A program made the translations under genes and the position numbers. Source: a bacterium (GTDB lineage: Bacteria; UBP6; JAFGXH01). Taken from it: a DNA stretch of 64,000 bases. The stretch is taken from positions 9,400-73,399 of the forward strand of contig JAMOQH010000172.1 in NCBI GenBank assembly GCA_027064085.1, read 5' to 3'. The notes beneath the pieces are model-generated. The model did no database searches. It was not told the origin of the DNA and was given only the letters and a program-made list of their open reading frames with translations. This document shows, in pieces, positions 25,631-34,381 of the stretch (positions are counted from its first letter, which is position 1; the number at the start of each line of letters is the position of its first letter).

Positions 25631-27535
25631 TTATTTTAATTCTAGTTTAATAAATGATAAATCATTATCGGGACCACGCCCTTTATGCTTTTTATCTGAA
25701 TCTTGATAAGTAAATTTTCTTTTATCTCCATTAACATCAGTTTTACCCATAGGAGCATCAATATATTTTCTTAATGAAGAGGCATCCTCAACTTTTGCCT
25801 TTTTTAAGTCCATATGAGCAGTGGAGCCCTTTGCAGGAATGTCAATATCACTCATAACAGGGGAATAATCGGTTAATTCTTGAACTCCATCATACCAATA
25901 TCCATTATATCTATCTCCTCTTTTACTCCACATGTGTCCTATTACATATAAGTTTTTTCCAACTAATCCTAAACCTTTTATATAATATCCTGCAATTTGA
26001 TCTGATTGTTTACCAGAATAATAAAACATACTCCAATTTACTTTACCTGTTTTTAAGTCAGAGTTAACTAAATATCCATCACCAAATTGAGTGTCATAAC
26101 CAACAACTCCTTTGATGTTTCCGATACCAACTCTTCCACCTGCATATAGAGAGTTTCCTAAAACTTTTACTATCATAATATTATTTTTTTGCCCATGACT
26201 GGCATTTTCTTTTCCCCATAAAAGTTTTCCATCTGGATTTACTTTTATGTAGGCAAATGAAGTTTGGGCACCCCTTACATCTACAGAAGCATAAATATTG
26301 CCTTCTTTGTCTAAATCAAGAGAATTTATATTTGAACCTACACCTGCATCAATTTTTTTAGCCCAAACAATTTTAGGAGTTTTTGTGTTCATGTTAGATA
26401 CTTTCATTAAAAATGCTCTTCCATTTGCACTTCCACCAAGATATGCGTTGAATTTATCATCAACTTTGATGGCAAATGCTCTATCGTTATAACCAGCATA
26501 TAAATCTATAGCTTTATTCATATATAATGAACCATCTTTTTTATTTAATGTTAGTAGCATTACAGTTGCATTATCCAAAGTTGAACCTGCAACAAAAACA
26601 AAATCACCTTTAACATCTACAGAATAAGCATCTGCTCTTTGCCATGCAATTTGAGAACTTCTAAATTCAGGACGCCACACCTTCTCCCATACAATAGAGC
26701 CATCTTTAGGATTAACTTTTATGATAAGAGCTGCGTAATTACTTCCTCCCTTTTTAGTTGTTACTCCTGCATAATATATGTAACCATCTTTATCTATAAT
26801 TATAGAATTTGCACTACCACCGCTTTCACCATTTTGGCCGGGGTCAATACTTAAGTCATGTCGTTTTCCATACCAAACTTTTAACCATCCCAAGCTACCA
26901 TCTGCTTTAATTTCACCCATGAATAAGTCAAAATTAAAACTATCAGCACCAGCAATCATCTTATTATTACCATAAAAATATGTATTACCGTTTTTAGCAA
27001 CAACAGCTCCACTAACCATTTCATCTAAATCAGCTCCACCAAGTACTTTATCCATTAAGGTTTTAGTATGAGTAGATAAATTTCCATTACTTCCACCTTT
27101 TCCTGTTAAATTAAGAGTAAATTTTTGATTTTTATTATAGGTAATTATAAGAGTAGCTTTTCTTAAATGAGATGCTATAGGGAAAAACTTTAAGTTAAAG
27201 TAATAACCTTTTTGGGGTGCTATTTTTAAATCTTTAACTTCAAGTTTTTTAGGGTGATATGAGCCATCAAGTATTTGAAACTCCTCTTTCATTACACCTT
27301 TATCATGTTTAATCACTATAGAATTTATGATTAATTCTTTATCACTATTATTAGCAATTGTGAATAACTCAACATGTTTACTAAATAATGCTATAGTTGA
27401 GTTTGGAAATTCAAATGGCATATTATTTGTTTCACCATTTTTAAATTCATGGCTTTTTATCTTTAAGGTAAATGGATTTGTAGCAAATACATTAAAAGAT
27501 AAAAATGCTATTGATAAAATTATTACTATTTTCAT
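25631..27535 (-). CDS. Exported propeller-like surface protein, paralogue B
   Basis: 634 residues with a signal peptide (residues 1-18, ending F-A). Residues 20-150 form an ASH/choice-of-anchor-D-like immunoglobulin domain. The rest holds beta-propeller-type repeats (phrases such as G-N-T-Y-F-Y-G, D-G-Y-I-Y-Y-A-G-V-T, D-F-V-F-V-A-G-S-T, K-L-Y-V-I-G-H-M) similar to SBBP-type repeats. It is plainly paralogous to the next upstream gene over nearly its whole length but lacks the N-terminal Cys-rich part and the lipobox. AGAGGA precedes the ATG. Role unknown, likely surface or periplasmic binding. Confidence 0.8.
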   Translation of the reverse strand: MKIVIILSIAFLSFNVFATNPFTLKIKSHEFKNGETNNMPFEFPNSTIALFSKHVELFTIANNSDKELIINSIVIKHDKGVMKEEFQILDGSYHPKKLEVKDLKIAPQKGYYFNLKFFPIASHLRKATLIITYNKNQKFTLNLTGKGGSNGNLSTHTKTLMDKVLGGADLDEMVSGAVVAKNGNTYFYGNNKMIAGADSFNFDLFMGEIKADGSLGWLKVWYGKRHDLSIDPGQNGESGGSANSIIIDKDGYIYYAGVTTKKGGSNYAALIIKVNPKDGSIVWEKVWRPEFRSSQIAWQRADAYSVDVKGDFVFVAGSTLDNATVMLLTLNKKDGSLYMNKAIDLYAGYNDRAFAIKVDDKFNAYLGGSANGRAFLMKVSNMNTKTPKIVWAKKIDAGVGSNINSLDLDKEGNIYASVDVRGAQTSFAYIKVNPDGKLLWGKENASHGQKNNIMIVKVLGNSLYAGGRVGIGNIKGVVGYDTQFGDGYLVNSDLKTGKVNWSMFYYSGKQSDQIAGYYIKGLGLVGKNLYVIGHMWSKRGDRYNGYWYDGVQELTDYSPVMSDIDIPAKGSTAHMDLKKAKVEDASSLRKYIDAPMGKTDVNGDKRKFTYQDSDKKHKGRGPDNDLSFIKLELK

Positions 27536-27591
27536 ATTATCCTCTAAAAATTAATTAAATTGTTAATGATTGAAAATATTTTCACAAATGA

Positions 27592-30030
27592 TTATTGAAT
27601 TTCTAAAACAGTATATGATAAATCATCATCTGGACCATATCCATTGTGTTTTTCTGAAGAGTTACTGAAAGTAAATTTCCTTTTGTCTCCATTGTTATTA
27701 AGAGTTCCCATAGGAGCATCTATATACTGCATTGAAGAATTATAGGTGTCAGCATCTTGAACTTCGGCATCAGGAAGGTCAATATGGTCAACTAAGTCGT
27801 TACCAGTAAGAAGAGCGGTATCCGTTACGCTAGGAGCATAAGAAGTTAATGGTTGAACACCGTCATACCAATATCCATTGTATCTATCACCCGATTTTGA
27901 CCACATGTGTCCAATTACATATAATTTATTGGCAACTAAACCTAAACCTTTTAAAAAATAACCAGCAATTTCATCTGTTCCTTTTCCAGAATAGTAAAAT
28001 AAAGACCAATCCATCGCACCAGTATCTTTATTAGCTTTAATTAAATATCCGTCACCAAATTGAGTATCATAACCTACTATTCCGTTGATTTCACCTATGC
28101 CAACTCTTCCTCCAACATATACTGAACCACCTAGGTATCTTATTGTGTATACATTGTTTTTTTGTCCAGTACTTGCATTTTCATTCCCCCAAATAATAGA
28201 GCCATCTGTATCAAATTTTAGAAATGTAAATGATGTTTGAGCTCCTCTAACATCTAGAGCTGCATAAACCTTTCCATCTTCATCTATATCCATAGAATTA
28301 ATATTAGTACCAACACCGCCATCAACTGATTTAACCCATTCAAGCTGAGGGTCTTGAGTATTTACTGAATTAACCTTCATAAGCATTGCACTTCCACCCA
28401 TAGAACCACCCATATAGGCATTACCATTATTATCTACTTTTAAACAAAATGCTCTGTCATTTTCCATGTTAGTTAAGTCAAATGCTTTGTTAAAATAAAG
28501 AGAACCATCGGATTTATTTAATGCTAAAAACATTACTGCTGCATTATCTAGAGTTGAACCAGCAACATATACGAAATCACCTTTAACATCTACTGCATAG
28601 GCATCAGCCCTTTGCCAAGCAATTTGACTACTAGCAAATTTAGGACGCCATACTTTTTGCCAAATAATTGAACCATCAGCAGGATTTAGTTTTATTATTA
28701 AAGCAGCATAATTACTTCCAGAGCTTTTTGTTGTAACTCCAACAACATAAATATTTCCCTCTGCATCCATAGTTATAGAATTACTAGAGCCTCCACTTTC
28801 ACCATTTTGACCTGGGTCAATACTTAAATCATGTTTAGGTCCATACCATACTTTTAACCAGCCTAAGCTTCCATCTGCTTTGATTTTTCCAATAATAATA
28901 TCATTATTAAATCCATCTGCTCCTGCTATCATTTTATCATTTCCATAAAAGTATGTATTACCTTGAGCATCTGTAACAGATCCACTAATCATTTCATCTA
29001 AGTCTGCTCCACCTAATACTTTATCCATAACTGTTCTTGTTGGAGTAGAAAAGTTAGCATCACTTCCACCTTCTCCAGTTAAATGAAGTACAAAGGTTTT
29101 GTCTGTATTGTAGGTAATGGTTAAAGTTGCTGTTCTTAGATGAGATGCAACTGGATAAAATTTTATTCTAAAATCTAATCTATCATTTGCAGGAATAACC
29201 TCATCATTAATTTCTAATTTGTTGTCACCTATATTACCTTCTAGTAAAGTAAATTCTTCTTCCATTACTCTATCACCATAACTTAAAACCATACTATTTA
29301 TAGTAACAGGGCTTGCTTCATCATTTAAAATACCAACTAAAAGAGGATACTTACTAAATAAAGCAATAGAGCCATGAACATTTGTTGGAATTGTTACTGT
29401 ATCATTATCATGAAATTCAACAGTTTCAGCTAAAAGATGAAAAGGGGCAGGGTTTGAAGTTCCACCTTCACACTCAAAAGTAGTTTCATTACAAGTTTTA
29501 CCAATTGCTGTACAATCTTGAATTGTTGTCCAAGAGTTACCACTTGTTCCACAAAGTTGCACTTTATTATTATTACATTTTCTTTCGCTAGGGGTACATT
29601 CTTGTGTATTTTCTTCACATACAAAAGTTGTAGTATTACAAGTTTTGTTGCTTGTGGTACAATCTTCTGTTACATTCCATGAATTAGATGTACATGTTTC
29701 AATTTTATCACCATTACATCTTTTTTCATTATCTGTACAAGTAATTTCTGCTACACATTTACCTGCATCGCAAGTAGGTTTTGTAGAATCTTTACAATCT
29801 GCATTTGTTGTACATTCTGGTTTTGTATCTGCAACACAATTATGTTGGTCATTACAGATTTCATCTGTTTTACAATCAGATTTTGTTGCACATTTTCCTG
29901 TTGCTGTTTCGCATTTGTCAACATTACATGTTTGCCAATCTGCACAAGCAGGGTCACATTTGTTTTCATCATCGTTACCACATGCCACTATAAATAATGA
30001 CATAATTAGCATAAAAAAAGCTATTCTCAC
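27592..30030 (-). CDS. Propeller-like lipoprotein with Cys-rich N terminus, paralogue A
   Basis: 812 residues. Lipobox F-I-V-A-C near residue 17. Residues 20-195 are a Cys-rich region made of short modules: a D-W-Q-T-C/GKC/D-C module first, then repeats of the type C-x-x-x-E-R-x-C-N-x-x-x-x-x-x-C. After that come an ASH-like domain (about 200-330) and the same propeller-type region as paralogue B. GTG start at 30030, with AGGAGG four bases before it. The pair lies in tandem with 56 bases between and is likely a duplication in which one copy gained or lost the Cys-rich anchor part. Confidence 0.82.
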   Translation of the reverse strand: MRIAFFMLIMSLFIVACGNDDENKCDPACADWQTCNVDKCETATGKCATKSDCKTDEICNDQHNCVADTKPECTTNADCKDSTKPTCDAGKCVAEITCTDNEKRCNGDKIETCTSNSWNVTEDCTTSNKTCNTTTFVCEENTQECTPSERKCNNNKVQLCGTSGNSWTTIQDCTAIGKTCNETTFECEGGTSNPAPFHLLAETVEFHDNDTVTIPTNVHGSIALFSKYPLLVGILNDEASPVTINSMVLSYGDRVMEEEFTLLEGNIGDNKLEINDEVIPANDRLDFRIKFYPVASHLRTATLTITYNTDKTFVLHLTGEGGSDANFSTPTRTVMDKVLGGADLDEMISGSVTDAQGNTYFYGNDKMIAGADGFNNDIIIGKIKADGSLGWLKVWYGPKHDLSIDPGQNGESGGSSNSITMDAEGNIYVVGVTTKSSGSNYAALIIKLNPADGSIIWQKVWRPKFASSQIAWQRADAYAVDVKGDFVYVAGSTLDNAAVMFLALNKSDGSLYFNKAFDLTNMENDRAFCLKVDNNGNAYMGGSMGGSAMLMKVNSVNTQDPQLEWVKSVDGGVGTNINSMDIDEDGKVYAALDVRGAQTSFTFLKFDTDGSIIWGNENASTGQKNNVYTIRYLGGSVYVGGRVGIGEINGIVGYDTQFGDGYLIKANKDTGAMDWSLFYYSGKGTDEIAGYFLKGLGLVANKLYVIGHMWSKSGDRYNGYWYDGVQPLTSYAPSVTDTALLTGNDLVDHIDLPDAEVQDADTYNSSMQYIDAPMGTLNNNGDKRKFTFSNSSEKHNGYGPDDDLSYTVLEIQ

Positions 30031-30072
30031 ATTTCCTCCTAAAAAAAATTGAATATTATTACTTAAAAAGCA

Positions 30073-30101
30073 ATGATATCCCTAATGTTTATTAAAATCA
30101 A
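30073..30101 (-). promoter_or_regulatory. Sigma-70 promoter of the propeller lipoprotein gene
   Basis: On the minus strand TTGATT (30101-30096), 17 bases, TATCAT (30078-30073). The leader to the GTG is about 40 bases. It is divergent from the acyl-CoA dehydrogenase promoter at 30210. Confidence 0.6.
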
Positions 30102-30209
30102 GTTATTAGACGCTTTTTATTAAAAAATATTCAATTTTTTTTGTTTTTACAATTATTACTGTTGTTACCTATTATTTTTATTAAAAAATATTTAAAATTA
30201 TTAAATTAT

Positions 30210-30238
30210 TTGACAAATTATTTCTTTATTGTTATTTT
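30210..30238 (+). promoter_or_regulatory. Sigma-70 promoter of the acyl-CoA dehydrogenase gene
   Basis: TTGACA at 30210-30215, 17 bases, TATTTT at 30233-30238. The expected start of transcription, near 30245, falls inside the palindrome at 30243-30264. Confidence 0.72.
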
Positions 30239-30242
30239 ACAT

Positions 30243-30264
30243 AATGAATGAACACTCATTCATT
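30243..30264 (+). promoter_or_regulatory. TetR-type operator (FadR-like palindrome)
   Basis: Perfect inverted repeat of two 9-base arms, AATGAATGA and TCATTCATT, around ACAC. The core TGAATGA-N4-TCATTCA is the type of site bound by TetR-family regulators of fatty acid degradation, such as Bacillus FadR. It covers the expected transcription start of the acyl-CoA dehydrogenase gene, so repression relieved by acyl-CoA is likely. No TetR gene is in the window. Confidence 0.78.
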
Positions 30265-30303
30265 TTTTTAAGTTTGTTATTTATTATAAATATTGGAGGA
30301 AGT

Positions 30304-32088
30304 ATGTCAGGAAAGTTCTTATTATTAAACAAAGAAGTACCATCATTTATGACACCTGAAAAATTTGAAGACCACATTGAGGAATTTGCAAAAACAGCTA
30401 GAGATTTTTTAGATAAAGAAGTTCATCCTGTTGCAGAAGAAATCCAATCAGATGAAGCAAAAATGATTTTAAATCCTAAATTAATGGCAAAAGCTGGAGA
30501 ATTGGGTTTATTGATGATTGAAGTTCCTGAAGAATATGAAGGAATGGGGATGGATTTATCAACAGGTTTAAGAGTCGCAGAGCAAATGGATGAAGGTTCT
30601 TTTGGTACAACTTATATGGCTCATACAGGAATAGGAACTTTACCAATAGTATTTTTTGGTACTGAAGAACAAAAAAAGAAATATTTACCTAAAATATCAT
30701 CAGGAGAATGGATTAGTGCTTATGGCTTAACTGAAACTGGTTTTGGTAGTGATGCACTTGGTGCAAAAACTAAAGCTGTATTAAACGAAGCAGGAACTCA
30801 CTATATTTTAAATGGTTCAAAACAATTTATTACTAATGCTGGATTTGCTGATTTGTTTATTGTATATGCAAAAGTAGATGGAGAAAAATTTACTGCATTT
30901 TTGGTAGAAAAAACTTTTCCTGGTATTTCAACTTCCAAAGAAGAAAATAAAATGGGGATTCATGGTTCATCAACTCGTGCTGTAATCTTAGAAGATTGTG
31001 AAGTACCAGTTGAAAATGTTATGGGAGAAATTGGTCAAGGTCATAAATCTGCTCTTGGTATTTTAGATATAGGTAGATTAAAATTAGGTATTGCAGGTGT
31101 TGCAGGAACTAAAAGAGCTATTAAACTTTCTGTAGAGTATGCAATTAACAGAAAGCAATTTAAAACTCCAATTGCTCAATTTGGTATGATGAGAAATAAA
31201 TTTGCAGAAATGGCAAGTAAATTATTTATGTTTGAATCTGCAATGTATAGAACAAGTGGTATGATAGATGAAGACTTAGCTAAAGTTGATCCTAAAGACC
31301 CGGATTTTAAGAAAAAAGTTGGTAAAGTATTTAAAGATTATGATGTAGAAACTGCTATGATGAAAGTAATGGGTTCTGAGCTTGGTTCTTTTTCTGTAGA
31401 TCAAGGTGTTCAAATTCATGGTGGATATGGCTTTACTGAAGAGTACGAAATAGCAAGAATGTATAGAGATGCTAGAATTAATAGAATTTTTGAAGGAACT
31501 AACGAAATTAACAGATTATTAATTCCTGTTCAAATTTTAACTCATACCATGAAAGGTAAATTAGATTTAATGGGAAGCTTAAATCAAATATTGAAAGAGT
31601 TAAAAGAAGATAGTGTTGATAAGTCTTATGATAGTGAAAAACCTTTAGATAGAGAAATGAGAGTTGTAGAATTAACTAAAAAGTTAGTAATTTATACAGT
31701 TGGAACTTATGTTAAAAAATTCATGAATAAACTTGCTGATAAAACTTTTACATTTACAGAAGGAGAATACTACTATGAGCCAATTTCTAATTTAGTAATG
31801 GAAGCTTATCAAATGGAAAGTGGAGTTGTAAGAGCAAAAGAAATACTTGAAGCTAATATTAAAAATAAACTAACAAAAGAATATGTTGAATTAGCAACTT
31901 TTGAGGGATTTTCAAGAGTTAGGTCTATTGCTTCTCAACTAATTGCAACTTTATCTGTTGATGAAAAAGAACATTCAAGAAATATGGCTGGATTATGGAA
32001 ATTAACTATGGATTACCCTGTTAATACTGCTGCATTAAAAGAAAAGATTGCTGAAGTTATTATTGAGCAGGGTAAATATGTTATCTAG
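30304..32088 (+). CDS. Acyl-CoA dehydrogenase, FadE/VLCAD-like
   Basis: FAD enzyme for the first step of fatty acid beta-oxidation (acyl-CoA to trans-2-enoyl-CoA). 594 residues, the length of the longer FadE/VLCAD-like type with an extra C-terminal helical domain after residue 430. Visible: A-Y-G-L-T-E-T-G-F-G-S-D signature, M-G-I-H-G-S-S-T-R, Q-I-H-G-G-Y-G-F-T-E-E-Y, and catalytic Glu near residue 397 in I-F-E-G-T-N-E-I-N-R. ATG 30304 is chosen over the longer frame from 30229: GGAGG (30295-30299) is four bases before it, and the upstream stretch contains the promoter and operator. Confidence 0.92.
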   Translation: MSGKFLLLNKEVPSFMTPEKFEDHIEEFAKTARDFLDKEVHPVAEEIQSDEAKMILNPKLMAKAGELGLLMIEVPEEYEGMGMDLSTGLRVAEQMDEGSFGTTYMAHTGIGTLPIVFFGTEEQKKKYLPKISSGEWISAYGLTETGFGSDALGAKTKAVLNEAGTHYILNGSKQFITNAGFADLFIVYAKVDGEKFTAFLVEKTFPGISTSKEENKMGIHGSSTRAVILEDCEVPVENVMGEIGQGHKSALGILDIGRLKLGIAGVAGTKRAIKLSVEYAINRKQFKTPIAQFGMMRNKFAEMASKLFMFESAMYRTSGMIDEDLAKVDPKDPDFKKKVGKVFKDYDVETAMMKVMGSELGSFSVDQGVQIHGGYGFTEEYEIARMYRDARINRIFEGTNEINRLLIPVQILTHTMKGKLDLMGSLNQILKELKEDSVDKSYDSEKPLDREMRVVELTKKLVIYTVGTYVKKFMNKLADKTFTFTEGEYYYEPISNLVMEAYQMESGVVRAKEILEANIKNKLTKEYVELATFEGFSRVRSIASQLIATLSVDEKEHSRNMAGLWKLTMDYPVNTAALKEKIAEVIIEQGKYVI

Positions 32089-32093
32089 TATAC

Positions 32094-32519
32094 TTAACTT
32101 AAATTAATCAATTCATAATCAATAATTCCAAATTTATTAAGCAATTTCTTGTAAATATCATATCTCATAGAAAGATATAAGTTTTTTACAGTTTTATTTT
32201 TTAAAATGTCTATTATGCTTGAATAAAGTCCTTTTTCTTCTAGTTCAAGCCAGCCTATTTCGTCTATTATTATATTTTGGGTATTTATCTCCAATAAGTA
32301 GTTACTTACTATATCAAAATTATCTTTATTAAACTTCATACCATTGTCATAACAACAGCAAAGTAAGTATCTATTCTTATTTATCAATTCAAAGTAGTAT
32401 TTTCTTTCTTTTCTATTTACACATTTGGTAATGATACCATTAAAATTATTGTTTATTTTGTTTTCTAAATAAGTTGTTTTTCCTATTCCCTTTTGGCCAG
32501 TAATAATAATTATATTCAT
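32094..32519 (-). CDS. Small P-loop NTPase, THEP1-like
   Basis: 141 residues. Walker A G-Q-K-G-I-G-K-T-T at residues 8-16, Walker B N-I-I-I-D-E-I-G near residue 83 followed by W-L-E-L, the pattern of THEP1-type nucleoside-triphosphatases (DUF265 family). A C-C-C run in the middle is unusual. No strong ribosome site is visible before the ATG and it stands alone between genes on the opposite strand. Cellular role unknown. Confidence 0.7.
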   Translation of the reverse strand: MNIIIITGQKGIGKTTYLENKINNNFNGIITKCVNRKERKYYFELINKNRYLLCCCYDNGMKFNKDNFDIVSNYLLEINTQNIIIDEIGWLELEEKGLYSSIIDILKNKTVKNLYLSMRYDIYKKLLNKFGIIDYELINLS

Positions 32520-32587
32520 ATTTTACCATATAAATTATAAGAATAAGTCTATCATTTTAATATAAATAAATCAATTTTGAATTAAAC

Positions 32588-32616
32588 TTGCACAGATCTA
32601 GTCATTTAGTTATAAT
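32588..32616 (+). promoter_or_regulatory. Sigma-70 promoter of the CsgG-like gene
   Basis: TTGCAC at 32588-32593, 17 bases, consensus TATAAT at 32611-32616; ATG follows at 32645 after AGGAGA. Confidence 0.7.
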
Positions 32617-32644
32617 TTAATTTCTTATTTTACTAGGAGATGCA

Positions 32645-34381
32645 ATGAAGATAATTATTTTAATAGCTATAGTTTTAACAATTCCACTATTTGCAAAAGT
32701 GAATAGAATGACTATTCTTGATTTTGATAATAATTCAGGAGTCAGAAAATACAATTCTTTAGGAAAGGGTCTTGCTGATATGCTTACAACAGATTTAACC
32801 TATGTTAAAGGGCTAAAAATTGTTGAAAGAGAAAAACTAAGAGAAATAATGAAGGAGATGAGGCTATCTAAATCTAAATATATAAGTAGAAAGAATGCTC
32901 TTAGATTAGGGAAAGGCTTATCTGCGAACTGGCTTCTAAAGGGTAGTTTTACAACAATGAAGGGTAGAATGCGTATAGATGTAAATATTATTGATGTTCA
33001 AAGTGGTGAAATTGTTGAGTCGGCAACAGTAGAAGGTTGGACTCAAAAATTCTTTAGTTTAGAAAGAAGATTGATAAGAAAGATAATAAAGGCAATACAC
33101 ACTAAAGAACTTAGATTGAGTTATAATCCTGAAAATGATAAAAAGGAAGTTAAGGACTTTAAAGCTGTTATAAATTATTCAAAAGGTATTGATTTATATG
33201 ATAAAGGAAAATTTAAAGAATCAGAAAAAGCATTTAAAAAGGCATTAATGTTTGATAATAATTTTAATTATTCTGATAAATATCTAGATGCTTTAGAAGC
33301 AAGATTAAAGAGATATAAGCAAAATGATGTATTAAGAAAAAAATATCTAAAAAATAAAAAAATAAAGGATTTTATGGATAATTATAAAACATTAAAAAAT
33401 GATGAAATTAAGTTTTTTACTAGTTTTAGTAATATTATTAGTTCTTTAATGTCAGATAATGAATATTCTTCTGTTTTAGGACTTATTGATTATATGAAAA
33501 AAAATTCTCCTAAATTTTATAAAAATCCTAAATATATTAAAACATTTTCTACAATTATTGATTATTATGAGCTAAGTGCTTTAAAATGGCTAAAAAGAGA
33601 ACAAGAATTTCTTAAAAAAGGGGAAATATTTATTAATAAATATCCTAAAAATGATAATCAAAGAAATTGGATAATTAGATGGATGGAAGATATAGTAAAA
33701 CATAGAAAAGAATTGCCTAAAAAAGAAAAAAAATATAAAAAAGAAAGTAGAAAGCTTAAAAGAAAATTAAAAAAAGATATAAAATATAGAAAACATCAAA
33801 TAAATAATCAAATTAAATATAGTAAAGACCCAAAAAATGAAAAAGAACTTAAAAAGGAGTTACAGGAATTACCATTGAAGCTTGAAAAGTATATGAAAAT
33901 GGAATTATTAGGGAAAGCCATTAGATATGAACAACATAAAGAAGCTGATATTATTTCAAAAGAGCTTTTAAAAATGAAAAACTTAACTGATTATGATAAA
34001 TTAAGGATTTATAAATATATTTTAGAAAATTATGAGAGTAAAGGCCAATACAGTAAATCTTTAAAATATTATAATAACATAAAAAAATACTTGAAATTAG
34101 ATACATATAAAAAGAAATATATTGAGTCAAAAGAGTATTTAAAGAAATTAAAAAAATTTAAAGATGCTAATTATGATGATGAAATTGAAGAGTTGGAAGA
34201 CAAACTTGATTCTGATAATTTAGGCAGAAAGGAGAAAAATAAAATAAGAGATAAGAAAAATAGACTAAAAAGAGAAAAATCAAAACTTAAAAGATCTTTA
34301 GATAAAATAAAAAGAGATTATGAAAATATTAAAAAATATATTGATTATATTAAAAGAGATGTTAAAAGAATGCCAAAATAA
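32645..34381 (+). CDS. Exported protein with CsgG-like domain, TPR and coiled coil
   Basis: 578 residues. Signal peptide at residues 1-18. Residues 20-160 resemble the CsgG/curli-assembly-like domain found in many exported proteins: L-D-F-D-N-N-S, G-K-G-L-A-D-M-L-T-T-D-L, V-E-R-E-K-L-R-E-I, then N-W-L-L-K-G-S-F and I-D-V-Q-S-G-E-I-V-E-S. Residues 180-220 contain a TPR-like pair (A-x-x-Y-S-K-G-I-D-L-Y-D-K-G-K-F). The remainder is extremely Lys-rich and predicted coiled coil. No lipobox, unlike true CsgG. Likely periplasmic scaffold or envelope complex component. Its stop abuts the convergent Omp85-like gene. Confidence 0.75.
   Translation: MKIIILIAIVLTIPLFAKVNRMTILDFDNNSGVRKYNSLGKGLADMLTTDLTYVKGLKIVEREKLREIMKEMRLSKSKYISRKNALRLGKGLSANWLLKGSFTTMKGRMRIDVNIIDVQSGEIVESATVEGWTQKFFSLERRLIRKIIKAIHTKELRLSYNPENDKKEVKDFKAVINYSKGIDLYDKGKFKESEKAFKKALMFDNNFNYSDKYLDALEARLKRYKQNDVLRKKYLKNKKIKDFMDNYKTLKNDEIKFFTSFSNIISSLMSDNEYSSVLGLIDYMKKNSPKFYKNPKYIKTFSTIIDYYELSALKWLKREQEFLKKGEIFINKYPKNDNQRNWIIRWMEDIVKHRKELPKKEKKYKKESRKLKRKLKKDIKYRKHQINNQIKYSKDPKNEKELKKELQELPLKLEKYMKMELLGKAIRYEQHKEADIISKELLKMKNLTDYDKLRIYKYILENYESKGQYSKSLKYYNNIKKYLKLDTYKKKYIESKEYLKKLKKFKDANYDDEIEELEDKLDSDNLGRKEKNKIRDKKNRLKREKSKLKRSLDKIKRDYENIKKYIDYIKRDVKRMPK

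Noticed and set aside
29645-30052. Plus-strand open frame of 135 codons opposite the Cys-rich head of 27592-30030
   Set aside because: It arises because Cys and Thr codons read well in the opposite strand; no ribosome site, and the minus-strand gene has lipobox, promoter and a paralogue.
30229-30303. N-terminal extension of the acyl-CoA dehydrogenase from an upstream start
   Set aside because: This stretch holds the -10 box and the operator, and a good ribosome site lies directly before ATG 30304.
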